The notes beneath the pieces were generated by a model. The model searched no databases. It was not told the origin of the DNA and was given only the letters and a program-made list of their open reading frames with translations. A stretch of 64,000 nt of DNA, from the NCBI GenBank assembly GCA_001643675.2, contig LSRY02000047.1, positions 558,001 to 622,000 of the forward strand, written 5' to 3'. This stretch comes from Monocercomonoides exilis (Eukaryota > Preaxostyla > Oxymonadida > Polymastigidae). This document shows, piece by piece, positions 54,229-64,000 of this stretch. The first letter of the stretch is position 1, and every line of letters begins with the position of its first letter. The translations under genes were made by a program, and so were the position numbers.

Positions 54229-55774
54229 GCCTATATGAAGAAAAGAAGGGGGAAGATTGGGAATGATAGGAGGAAGATTGGCAGAAGGGAGTAAAAGAAT
54301 AGTTTGAGGATGAGATGAAGAAGAAGAAGAAGTCTGTTCCTTGCTTTCCAAAAAATTATCCTCTTCCATCGTTTTTTGTTGTGTCTTTATCTCTTTGGCA
54401 TCACTACAATTTTTGCTGGCTGCTCGCTCTTTGTGAAGTAATTGACGTTCCTGCTCCTGTTGTCTTTCCATCAAATTCATCTTCGCCTTCAGATCTTCGT
54501 TAATTTCAGTCAGCAATTTTACCTTCTTCTCAATCTCTTCTTTTTCTTGTTTCAAAAGAGCCACAGATGCACTCATATCTGTAGCGTTGCTCTTCGTCTC
54601 TCTCGTCGGTTGTTCAGTTCTTTCATCTTTTTGTGTGCTTTGTGAGTAATCTCTGTGTTTCTGACTGTCTTCCTTTGAGTCTTTGAAGCGGTTTTCAATA
54701 CTACGATGTGTTTGTTTGTACATTTCCAGTTTCGTCTTGTCTTGTCTTGGAAGTTTAGACATCACACTCGGATAAGTTAGCACGTCGATCAAGTCTAATT
54801 CGCTGTCTGGGTTGTGGATTAGCAAAATCGATATTAGCGACACAATCCCTTTGTCAATTGAATCCCTGAAGTGATTCTCAACAAATCTCCTTGAGCCATT
54901 CAATGACAATTCATCCAAATCATTTGATGACAAAGGATGGAGCGTGCACAATTCAAAGAGCACCATTCCAAGTTGCCTGAGATCGGTTGCTGAGTCTGAA
55001 AACGCTTGAACAGCCGATGAAGATGAACTCGAAGACGAAGCGGATGCTTGTCCCGACGCAGATGATGGCTTCTTGATTCGTAATTCTCCTGATTGATAAA
55101 ATCAAAAAACGTTTTCACATTTAGATTTGTGTTGAATATTTAAAAAAAAAAGGAAAAACTTTTTCACATGCCTAGTTTCACGTGTCCATCAGGCGTCAGA
55201 CGAATGTTGTTCGAATGAATGTTACCATGCTTCAAACCCATCTTGACATATTCAAAAAGCCCCAGCAAAAGTTCTGTAATGATAGTCCACAATTCCTTCA
55301 ACAAATGAAAAAATTAAAAATTGATTTTTTATGATAATATTATTTTATAAATTGCAAATTAAATCTTGTTGATAAATGCAAAATGCAAACTTCATTAGAA
55401 TAGCATTCCTCTTCCTTTTTTCTCTTCTGAATATCATCTTTCAGGAAAGTTCCTTCACAGTGCTCAAAAATAATGAAAAATTCGTTATCATCATCAAATG
55501 TTGATTCTACAATATTTTCAGTATATGGACTTTTGATTGTTTTCGCTTTCGAAAGCTTCAAGTTAATTTGTTCATTTGCTAAACAAAATTTGTCTTCAAA
55601 ATGGAAATGCTTCAAAATGTTCTTTTCTCCATTTTCTTTCATTGTGCTGAACACTCTGCACTCATCAACATTCCTCAAAAACTTCACGGATTTATCTTTC
55701 AAAGTGTAATGCACAGATAAATTTATAGGTGAGTCAAAATTAGCAACTTTGCAAAAACAAAAAACTGCAAACAT
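53899..55774 (-). CDS. Soluble pseudokinase with coiled coil and poly-Ser tract (three exons, 5' end uncertain)
   Basis: Exons 55774-55391, 55295-55172 and 55088-53899 give 565 residues. Intron 1 (55390-55296) is GTTTGC...TGAAG; intron 2 (55171-55089) begins GCATGT after CTAG and ends ATCAG, a GC-AG intron by my reading, and only this join keeps frame. The N-lobe shows VKFLRNVDE and FFIIFEHCEGTFLKD. The catalytic loop is LKHGNIHSNNIRL instead of HRDxKxxN, with Asn in place of the catalytic Asp, and VKLGELRIKK replaces DFG. The C-lobe shows DLRQLGMVLFELCTLHPL and IVSLISILL. It is therefore predicted inactive. A coiled coil (around VALLKQEKEEIEKKVKLLTE) and ~37 consecutive Ser follow, then a folded-looking C-terminus ending SKVCELE. 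The ATG at 55774 is tentative. Confidence 0.72.
54119..54226. repeat. Compound trinucleotide repeat (GAA)n-(GAT)n encoding poly-Ser
   Basis: About 21 GAA units followed by 15 GAT units on the plus strand. On the coding minus strand both read as Ser (TCT and TCA) in the pseudokinase frame. Confidence 0.9.
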
Positions 55775-56244
55775 TTATCCAATAAAAATTGTTCAAATCT
55801 CTTTTCTTCTTTAGATTTCGCCATCAAAGCTATCTTACGTTTGTAAATAAAACATTTAACAAAAATATGCAGAATAACGTGTACAAAAGCATTTATTGAT
55901 CCATCAAACTTTGTTAAAGACAATATAATGGTTGGATTTATTAAAAGATGAGTGTGAATGTTTATAAAAAAAAATTTTTAAAAATGTACTTTTTATTATT
56001 TGAAATAGTAGATTTCGTATGTGTTATTGTTCCCCATATCATCAAAGCAAAAAGAAATATATCGTTTTTCGTTTTCAACTGATTTATTGATATGTTTGTT
56101 TGCTTGCTTGCTTGCTTGGCATAACAATGTTATTCATATAACTATTTAAAAACTTAAAAAGTTTTGAACAAATCACGAATTTTTTCACAAATTCCAGAAT
56201 CTCTCCATTTGTTTGCTCCTTTTCGAAACTTTTTTTTGTTTATA
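55775..56244. other. Upstream region of the pseudokinase gene
   Basis: About 470 bp. A 67-codon minus frame (55923-55723) that reads RKIALMAKSKEEKRFEQFLL could be a further 5' exon of the pseudokinase. Beyond it lies AT-rich DNA. Confidence 0.35.
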
Positions 56245-57221
56245 GTCATATTTTTATTAGAACCCAGTTTTTTATTAGATCCTAAAATTTTTTATCTCAT
56301 ATTGCTTCACATAGAAGCTTTCATTCAATAAAAATAATTTTAAAACAAATAATATATTATTATAATGTTGCATGCCAAATATTTTTGAAAATTATTTCTT
56401 TGAAAAAAAGATCTGAATTTTTTAAGTTTTATTTTTAGATCAATGTTTTGCTCGTGTTTCCATGAGTTTTTGAAACCAAGCATTTTCCTTGTTAGCATTG
56501 TTTTTAAACTTTTCTTTTTAACATTTTTGGTTATTTTATAAATATTGTAACTCTTTTTTTTCAATAGTTTTCACACATCACCTTTTTTTTGTAAAACTGT
56601 AATTTTGAAGAAATCTATTGTTATTTTTTGAATTAATCATGCATGCATGAAAAACAAATTAGTATTACAAATAATAAAAGTAGTGAGAAATAAAATTAAA
56701 AAGTATTTCAATCAAAAAATAAAAAAGTTGATATTTTGTTTTTCACGTTTTCCTTCTTGAACACAAAAAATTATTTATGAAGGCTTTGCCATATAATATT
56801 ACACATAATATAATATAATTCAAACATAATCAATTTTGCAAATAATTATTTCCATTGTTGATATTTTCGTTTTACAAAAAAAAGGTGATGTGTGAAAACT
56901 ATTGAAAAAAAAGAGTTACAATATTTATAAAATAACCAAAAATGTTAAAAAGAAAAGTTTAAAAACAATGCTAACAAGGAAAATGCTTGGTTTCAAAAAC
57001 TCATGGAAACACGAGCAAAACATTGATCTAAAAATAAAACTTAAAAAATTCAGATCTTTTTTTCAAAGAAATAATTTTCAAAAATATTTGGCATGCAACA
57101 TTATAATAATATATTATTTGTTTTAAAATTATTTTTATTGAATGAAAGCTTCTATGTGAAGCAATATGAGATAAAAAATTTTAGGATCTAATAAAAAACT
57201 GGGTACTAATAAAAATATGAC
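56245..57221. repeat. Fold-back element 1: 353-bp near-perfect inverted arms
   Basis: The left arm 56245-56597 is the reverse complement of the right arm 56869-57221, with one mismatch noticed near the outer end (AGAACCC vs AGTACCC); the spacer is 271 bp. Each arm contains the same 74-codon open frame in opposite orientation, a consequence of the palindrome. No transposase is encoded. It could be a fold-back transposon, an inverted duplication, or a template-switch/assembly artefact. Confidence 0.85.
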
Positions 57222-57700
57222 CCTATTCATTTCTTCGATTTTCAGATTTTGCTCAACATAGTAGCAAGATTTCATCTCAGAAAATATTTCTTGATAATAA
57301 AGAAAACACTTCAAAAATAAAATGATATTTTGAGATATTTTGTGCAAACTGCAATACTTATCATCATATGACATCTACAGCTTTTCTAAAGTCATTTCAA
57401 TTGAATAAATTTAGCGATTTTTTCTAATTTCAAAGTTGAGATACATACAAGCAGCAAACCAGTCTTCAGCGAAATAACTTTATTCAAATGACAAAAAAAA
57501 AGTTGTGTAAACTTAAAAAAAAGTAGTTTATCTATTTGCAAACCGTTTGGTTTCAAGTTTTTTAACAAACAAATATGGGACAAATTATTTGTCTTTTTAA
57601 ATATGATTCCAATATTTTTGAATAATTTTTGCCATTCAATTGTTTTTTAATATTGATTAGCTATTAATGTTTGACCTCTTTTTTCATTAAAGAAAAGAAT

Positions 57701-57740
<40 letters not shown>

Positions 57741-58481
57741 ATGATGATGATGATGATGTTTTTCCAAAAATGCATATAACATGACAATTATACATATTCA
57801 AGGATTTTCTTTTTTTTCAAATTTAAGTTCCATCTTGGTCAAGCAATAAAATGGATCTAAATTGCTTTTTCTAAAGAGCATTCTTTATTAAATATTCCCA
57901 ATATTATTTTTTGATTAAGTAAATACATTAATAAATGAATTGACAATTAAATTGAATTATTACTATTGATGACATCTGGTTAACAAGATTATTTTTCTTA
58001 CTTACAGGCATGTTCATAATTCTTCTTTACAAAATAAATTCTTATTTCCATAAGCAAAAGAAAAAATCGGAGAATAATATATGGAATAAAGAAAAGAATT
58101 GCTTTAAAAATAAAATAAAACAGAATAGGATGGGATAAAATAGAATAAAATAAAATAAATGGAAATAGCTGAATTTCAAGCAGACACACAAAACAGTCAA
58201 TGCTGTTGTTCAACGGATTTCCTCGGTTCACACAAGTTTATCAACAACAATTATTAACAGCTTGCACAAGAGAAAAAACAAGTCATCAAAACTTTAATAA
58301 TCATCAAAAATTGATCGTTCAAAAAATGCTCCTACACGTAATAAAAATTAAAGTTTCTAAAAAATACGCATAAAAATAAAATTCGTTCAATATAAATATT
58401 AAATGCTAACTTTAAATTCCATCGCATTCAAAAAGTATTTCTTTATTCATTTTCTTTTTCTTTTTTTTTTTTTCTTAATTT
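57222..58481. other. AT-rich intergenic region
   Basis: About 1.26 kb with no supported gene. It contains a T tract with adjoining GAT repeat and the 3' flank of the GTPase-like gene. Confidence 0.45.
57702..57758. repeat. T homopolymer (38 bases) followed by (GAT)6
   Basis: An uninterrupted T run at 57702-57739 abutting a short GAT microsatellite. Confidence 0.85.
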
Positions 58482-60917
58482 TTAGAAGTTTTTAAATCTC
58501 TTTAAATATTCATAGCTCTTTGATATACGATTCCACATGCTATTTATTTCTTTAACAGCTTCTGAAACCAGTTTTTGGTCATATTCTCCATAGCTCATAA
58601 GAGCTATTTCATTTGTGTCTTTGCACACTTTCTCCATGTCCTCCTTCGCTGCTGCAAACTTAGCCAAATTCTTCTTGTTCTCTTCAAGCCGTGCCTTTGA
58701 ATGCAATTCAAATAGATTTTCTTCTTTCGCTCTTTCATTCTCAGGTTCTCTGAATGCTGATGGAACAGAATCAGAAGCGGTCGATGAAGACGAAGCAGAG
58801 GCAGACGTTGAAGACGAAGCAGTTGAAGATTCAATTGAATCTCCTTCATTCTTTTCTTTTTCTTCTTTTTTAACTAAATTATCATCTCCTTCGTTCTTCT
58901 CTACTTTTTCTTTTTCTTCAACTTTATTGTCATCTCCCTCATTCTTCTCTTCGCTCTTTTTCTCTTTCTCATCATCATCATCTTCTTCTTCCTTGAACTG
59001 GCTTATGAGCTCTGTTGAAAGATAACACTTAGCAAATAAATACAATTGATCAATCATCTCTTGATTGAGTTTCCATTGTTTGTCACATTCTTCGCAAAAT
59101 GCCATGGATTCTGTTAAAATTGACCGTTTTATCATCCAAGTTTCCTCTTCCTCTTTCATAAATTTAATGTTATCCATCATATCCTTTTCTTTTTCCTTTG
59201 ATTCTTGCATGAAAGAAATGTTCGCTTTGGATTTTGCAATTTGTTCATCCAATTCTTTCACATTTGCCATCCATTCGAGAATTTTTTTCTTGTTCGATGG
59301 AATATCACGCTTAGGAGCATACAAATCAACATGCCCTGCACAAACGCTCGAGTTTGTTTGATACACACGTTGAACAAATACAGAAAACGTTGTGTCATCT
59401 TTGTCATCCTCTTCTTTTGGTGAGCTTGGAGCCTTGAATGCTCCTCGAAAGACGTTTCCCACAATCCCAGGTTCTTGTTCTTCATCATCCCAAGAAGTGA
59501 ATTCATTTGCAGGAACAAACTTGAAGGTTGTGTTCGGTATTTTGATTGGCATCTCAATTATCACTTTATTCGAATGAACGTCATCATTTTTGAGGAAATT
59601 AATTGTATCGTACTTTACAGGTTCATTGGTGTTGAGCTCATCAATTTCCTTTTCATAAAATTCTTTTTTCATCTGATTTTTTTCTATCCTTTCTTCCTCT
59701 TCTTCTATACTCAAGTTCTGTGCATTGTTTGAACAAGCGTTCATTTTATTCATGATGAAATTCATTGCCCTCATGTCTTCGAGCTTCTTTTTATGCAAAT
59801 CTCTTGAAGCGAATATAAAATGATCACACGCCATCAGAACTTCCTTCAAATCAGTTGTGAACTGTTGTCTTCCTTTCATTGCTCCAACAAGGCAATACAG
59901 CTTTTTTGCCATTTCTGAAACTGAATTCAGAAAATCATATGATTCCGGCGTAAAACGGCCAAAAGGAATGCGTCTGGGGCTCACGTAATACTTTGTATCA
60001 TTCAGCATTAATTTGATTCTGTTAACGGAGAAACTAATATTAGGATCATAATAAAACATCCTGTTATCATCCAGCGCCTTCTTCATCACAATAAGCCCGT
60101 TTATTTCATTCATACCTTTTGCGATATCTTCTTTCTCCGACTCTGTTTCTGCTCTAGTTTTTTCTTGAAGTGTTTTGATCGTTTCCTCCTCGCTGAAAGA
60201 TGTAAATTTTGAATTCTTTTTCTGGATGAAAAATTTTAATGCAAGTTCATTCATTTGTGTATTGCTCATTTTTGTAAATTGCTTATGGAGAGCCTCTTCA
60301 ATCTTCACTATTTTGTTTTCATCTTTCTCACTTTTAAACTCTGGTTTATATATTAATGATTCCTCGCATTTGTTGGCAATAAATAAGATAGGCAAGTCCA
60401 TGTCCTCACTTAATTGGTTCGCAAATTGCATGTCTTCGTACGATCTTGTTAAATTACAGAAATTTACATAAAGAGAGAGATATAAAATTAATTCTTTTTT
60501 TGTTTTTCTTCGATATGTTTCTAAGATCAGTGTACTTAAGATATCTCTCATGACATCTGCATTTGCACCAGAAAACCCTTTCGTATTAAACAGAGTCAAA
60601 GAATTAGTCAACTTGAATGCTTCGGGAATCTGACTTTCTGTTCTGCTGCCACTTCCTATGTTTGATCCGCATGATGTTTCTTTGATTTTATCGCATTTTT
60701 CATTGGTATCTTCATTCGTGTTCTTTCCTAAAAGCGCACTTGTAAAGATATTTTTTGTGCTTATATCATTTCCCAGGATAATCACCAAGCATTCACTATT
60801 TCCACATTCTTTGCATTTTTCATTAAATTCTTTCAAAACATATAAGATATCATTTTCTGAAAAATAATTTCTTTGTTCAATTAAATTCTCATTAATCGGT
60901 TCAGCTAATTGTGACAT
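58482..60917 (-). CDS. Dynamin/AIG1-like GTPase-fold protein with altered nucleotide-binding motifs
   Basis: A single 811-codon frame. The N-terminal ~190 residues look like a P-loop GTPase: strand-loop ECLVIILGNDISTKNIFTSALLG at 42-64, where GNDISTKN (49-56) sits at the GxxxxGK(S/T) position with Thr for the second Gly and Asn for Ser/Thr; LFNTKGF (109-115) at the DxxG position; and LFIANKCEE (178-186) at the (N/T)KxD position with Glu for Asp. The spacing fits AIG1/IRG-like GTPases, but three of the motifs are altered, so GTP binding or hydrolysis may be lost. A helical middle follows, then a beta-type region (FRGAFKA, SVFVQRVY, VDLYAPKRDI), a coiled coil and an acidic/Ala-Ser-rich linker repeating EKNEGDD before a short helical C-terminus. 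No membrane segment. Function unknown. It lies between the two fold-back palindromes. Confidence 0.65.
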   Translation of the reverse strand: MSQLAEPINENLIEQRNYFSENDILYVLKEFNEKCKECGNSECLVIILGNDISTKNIFTSALLGKNTNEDTNEKCDKIKETSCGSNIGSGSRTESQIPEAFKLTNSLTLFNTKGFSGANADVMRDILSTLILETYRRKTKKELILYLSLYVNFCNLTRSYEDMQFANQLSEDMDLPILFIANKCEESLIYKPEFKSEKDENKIVKIEEALHKQFTKMSNTQMNELALKFFIQKKNSKFTSFSEEETIKTLQEKTRAETESEKEDIAKGMNEINGLIVMKKALDDNRMFYYDPNISFSVNRIKLMLNDTKYYVSPRRIPFGRFTPESYDFLNSVSEMAKKLYCLVGAMKGRQQFTTDLKEVLMACDHFIFASRDLHKKKLEDMRAMNFIMNKMNACSNNAQNLSIEEEEERIEKNQMKKEFYEKEIDELNTNEPVKYDTINFLKNDDVHSNKVIIEMPIKIPNTTFKFVPANEFTSWDDEEQEPGIVGNVFRGAFKAPSSPKEEDDKDDTTFSVFVQRVYQTNSSVCAGHVDLYAPKRDIPSNKKKILEWMANVKELDEQIAKSKANISFMQESKEKEKDMMDNIKFMKEEEETWMIKRSILTESMAFCEECDKQWKLNQEMIDQLYLFAKCYLSTELISQFKEEEDDDDEKEKKSEEKNEGDDNKVEEKEKVEKNEGDDNLVKKEEKEKNEGDSIESSTASSSTSASASSSSTASDSVPSAFREPENERAKEENLFELHSKARLEENKKNLAKFAAAKEDMEKVCKDTNEIALMSYGEYDQKLVSEAVKEINSMWNRISKSYEYLKRFKNF

Positions 60918-61107
60918 TTTTCGAAATGGATTAATTGATCAATTTTCCTTAAATTCGTTTTGAATGTTGAATAAAAAGGAATTTTTATTTAAGGTCTTTC
61001 TAATAAAACGATTTATATTCAAAAAGTTGTAAAATAGGAAAAGAGTGATTTATTTCAAAATTCAAATAAAGCTGCATTTCGTTCATTTTTAAATAAGATA
61101 TGGTGGT
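60918..61107. other. Spacer upstream of the GTPase-like gene
   Basis: 190 bp between the start codon and the second fold-back element, likely containing the promoter. No motif assigned. Confidence 0.35.
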
Positions 61108-62158
61108 TTTTTCATCCGGACATTTTTTTTTATCTGGGCATAATTTAAAATTCAAATATCTCAATAAATATTCAATAAGAATTAACAGGAATTTGCATGG
61201 TTGTGTACAAACATACATGAGATCTATTCATATTCAAAATTTAAATAGCAGTGTTGTACATTTTTTTAGAAATAAATAATTTTTATTTTTGAAAATCAGA
61301 CTTGTGATGAATAGTTCTATTTTAATAAAACGATTCAATTCATTTTTTACACACACAACTTATTTTTTCTATTTCATTAACAATTCTTGTTATTTTTTAT
61401 TTTCTGCGATTTGCTCGTTTAGACTGAACGGAAAGCTATCATTTTTGAAAAATCATTGTCAATGGGACAATTTTTAAAATTTTTTTCTGCAAAACTCTAA
61501 GACATACAAGTGAATTTAACTCATCCATTAATTTATATAACAGCAATTAAAAATTGCTACTAGGTTGTTATCGAAAATGAATTTCTATTCATTAATTTTT
61601 ATAAACAATATCCACATAAAATGAAATTCATTTCGGAAAATTAAAAATTTTGAAAACATATTTCATATATGAAATACTTAATTAACCATTTTTGGTAACA
61701 ACCTAGTAGCAATTTTTAATTGCTGTTATATAAATTAATGGATGAGTTAAATTCACTTGTATGTCTTAGAGTTTTGCAGAAAAAAATTTTAAAAATTGTC
61801 CCATTGACAATGATTTTTCAAAAATGATAGCTTTCCGTTCAGTCTAAACGAGCAAATCGCAGAAAATAAAAAATAACAAGAATTGTTAATGAAATAGAAA
61901 AAATAAGTTGTGTGTGTAAAAAATGAATTGAATCGTTTTATTAAAATAGAACTATTCATCACAAGTCTGATTTTCAAAAATAAAAATTATTTATTTCTAA
62001 AAAAATGTACAACACTGCTATTTAAATTTTGAATATGAATAGATCTCATGTATGTTTGTACACAACCATGCAAATTCCTGTTAATTCTTATTGAATATTT
62101 ATTGAGATATTTGAATTTTAAATTATGCCCAGATAAAAAAAAATGTCCGGATGAAAAA
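61108..62158. repeat. Fold-back element 2: 472-bp near-perfect inverted arms
   Basis: The left arm 61108-61579 is the reverse complement of the right arm 61687-62158; only two differences were found, both in the last few bases next to the 107-bp spacer. Outer ends read TTTTTCATCCGGACATTTTT inward. An identical 62-codon frame occurs in both arms in opposite orientation. No transposase is encoded and no target duplication is evident. Confidence 0.88.
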
Positions 62159-62209
62159 GCAACTCTAACTATTTTCTCAAGTTTTTTTGTTATGAGATAA
62201 AAAAATTAT

Positions 62210-62457
62210 ATATGTCTAAATTTTTTTGAAAAGTTCCTTTTGTTTAATTTACAAATAAAATAAAATTTTAATATTTCGATCAAATTTCTGTTCCCACTCA
62301 CGAAACTTTTCAAGAATGGAAATAATACCAATGTCAAGATTTTGTTTTCATGACAGGCAAATCAGATGAGCGGGAACAGAAAATTGATTGAAATACGAAA
62401 TTTTTATTTTGATTGAAAATTTAACAAAAGGAACTTTCCAAAAAATTTTAGACATAT
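62210..62457. mobile_element. Palindromic MITE, family A, copy 3
   Basis: A ~248-bp copy with the clearest termini: ATATGTCTAAATTTTTTTGA at left and its near-complement TTTTAGACATAT at right, with inner TTTCTGTTCCCACTCACGAA and GAGCGGGAACAGAAAATT. It lies about 50 bp from fold-back element 2. Confidence 0.88.
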
Positions 62458-62631
62458 TTAATTTCCATCTGAACTTTTAAAGAGATTTTTTATTTTCAAA
62501 AAAAATTATTTTATATTAATATGTTATTCATTAGAAAAAAATAATCTCGTAAGAAAATTAATTTATCATTTCAACTACAAAAAAAATAAAATAATAATTA
62601 TAATAATAATAATAATTATAAAATAAATTAA

Positions 62632-62901
62632 GAGAAATACGGTCTTATAAGCTTTTTTTGTACAAGGCATTGAAAAATTGTTTCATTCATAACTTTATTT
62701 CGCTTTCTCAGATTTCAAAATAAATTTGATTTTTATATCCGTAAATAGGCATCGTTGAAATCAAAACACTAAGTTTTCCAACATTTCACGAATGTCAAAA
62801 AAATGGAACCATTTTCATTCATATTTTTTGATCACAAAATGTCTATGAAAAGTTCATTATTTTTCATTGAAAATCCCAGAAGCGAAATACTTTGCTCCAC
62901 A
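62632..62901. mobile_element. Short TIR element, family C, copy 4
   Basis: About 270 bp sharing long internal blocks with the 15313 copy (CGCTTTCTCAGATTTCAAAA, TAAATTTGATTTTTATATCC, ACATTTCACGAATGTCAA). Both ends are eroded (AGAGAAATACGG and GAAATACTTTGCTCCACAT). Confidence 0.75.
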
Positions 62902-63820
62902 TGTTGTAATAATTCATTTATTTCATTTTCAAACACCAACGTCTATGGTTATTTTTGAAGTCAGTACTATAATCAAAGTGAAGATTATTTGGGATATAAT
63001 TTTTGAAATCATTTCTTTTTTTGGAGGCTGTTTTTTCAAAGGATGTTAATCTTTTACAAGTAATTTTGCATTTAAATGCAAAATAATTTTCAAATGTTTC
63101 TGAAATCAATGTCTTTGAAGAAATAAAGATGGAGATGTCTTCGAAAAGTCATTACATTTTTCAGTGTTCATTTGTTAATGTTCAAGGGAATTTTTCGATT
63201 CGAAAATTTTGAAAGAAAAAATACGATAAGAAAAATCATCACACATTTAAAGATTCTTAATCATTTATGCTGTTCTGTTTATTAAAAACGCAAGTGTTGT
63301 ATTATGTGCTCAAAATGAGCATCTCCATTTTTTTTCGATATTCACACTTTTTTCTTCAACCTTTATCATGGAATAAATTAAAACTTGATATTGGAGTTCA
63401 CATGAAATAGCTCGCATTGTGGAAAAGTTAGAAGAGTTGAATGAAATAATTGATTTGAAAATGAGTTGTTCAATTTTTATAGAAAATTTTTTAATTTTTT
63501 ACTTATAAAGAAATCACCCATAAAATTGTTTAAAGTATCTGAAATCAAAAAAATCAGCATTTTCCTTGATTGTTTTTTAAAATGTGACGAAAAAATTATT
63601 TTTCTTTTATTACGATGTATTTTAAAACAAACAATGATTGACGAATGCTGAATTTTCGATAATCTGACAGAAAGGGACAGAGAGAAAGTTGGAAAGGAAT
63701 TTTTCTTATTGAAGCGAAATATGACAATTTTTCATAAATGCAAAAATATTAAAAATTTTTATTTTTTCTTTGTTTGAAAATAAACATTTATAGCAAAAAA
63801 TTTTTAACAGAGAAGAAGAT
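62902..63820. other. AT-rich region
   Basis: About 900 bp without a supported gene. Open frames at 62867-63049 and 63466-63651 are AT-driven. Confidence 0.45.
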
Positions 63821-64000
63821 TTGGAACAAAATTCTTACTTTGAAGAAAAAAACAACGATTTGTTTCAAACTTTTTCCACTTTCATATCATAACAAGTCAA
63901 ACATTCTCATATAAAAATGTTTAGAAAAATTAAAAAAATGAGTAATTTGCTCAGAAACTCTGAATGGAACAAAATTCATAATTCTAAAAATAACACCATA
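63821..64000. mobile_element. Short element, family D, copy 2 (cut by window edge)
   Basis: Aligns with 20315-20480: TTGGAACAAAATTCTTAC / AACAACGATTTGTTTCAAAC / ATGGAACAAAATTCATAA. The right end lies beyond the window. Confidence 0.55.

Noticed and set aside
61289-61477. Identical 62-codon (and, at 56340/56902, 74-codon) frames in inverted pairs as duplicated small genes
   Set aside because: The identity follows from the palindromic DNA; composition is AT-driven and no start context or domain supports coding.
56245-62158. The two palindromes as the terminal repeats of one large Maverick/polinton-type element
   Set aside because: The arms of the two palindromes are unrelated, each pairs with itself, and no polinton genes (polymerase B, integrase, capsid) lie between them.
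1-64000. CRISPR arrays, tRNA or rRNA genes, bacterial-style operons or ribosome binding sites
   Set aside because: None were found by eye; repeats are microsatellites, MITE-like elements or palindromes, and the introns show a eukaryotic nuclear genome. A tRNA scan was not possible here.

Overview
This is a eukaryotic nuclear window: AT-rich, with spliceosomal introns of about 50-220 bp (GT...AG, one probable GC...AG), the standard code (TAA, TAG and TGA all end intact genes) and long spacers full of decayed transposons. A very large surface protein built from Pmp-like beta-helix modules and ending in a kinase-like domain, together with intron-split housekeeping genes, SPRY proteins and serine-rich signalling proteins, points to a metamonad protist, most likely an oxymonad/Preaxostyla relative. 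The lineage call is an inference from gene content.

Layout. 1-1.8 kb: 3' part of SDA1 (ribosome biogenesis). 2.3-2.9 kb: two-exon eIF4E. 4.4-20.5 kb: a transposon graveyard with three or four Merlin/IS1595-type transposase remnants, a hAT remnant, a pogo/Tigger-type remnant, at least three families of short palindromic or TIR-bearing elements, a broken ubiquitin-protease gene and a broken beta-helix receptor gene. 21-40.5 kb: an all-minus-strand block containing a casein kinase 1 with a ~1,080-residue Ser-rich tail, a dual-specificity-phosphatase-like protein with a Ser-rich tail of more than 1,200 residues and Ser in place of the catalytic Cys, a 3,066-residue low-complexity protein, and a four-exon MBF1. 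41.9-51.8 kb (plus strand): an unrecognised 394-residue protein and the ~2,700-residue receptor-like pseudokinase. 52.8-55.8 kb (minus): a SPRY-domain protein and a soluble pseudokinase with coiled coil and poly-Ser. 56.2-62.2 kb: two long near-perfect fold-back palindromes flanking an 811-residue GTPase-like protein. From 62.2 kb to the end: more short elements and AT-rich DNA.

The genes do not form an operon. SDA1, eIF4E and MBF1 serve ribosome assembly, translation initiation and transcription coactivation. The middle and right parts are dominated by signalling proteins, several of which have lost catalytic residues (phosphatase-like, two pseudokinases, GTPase with altered P-loop). Exon joins were worked out by hand from reading frame, family homology and GT/AG sites and need transcript support.
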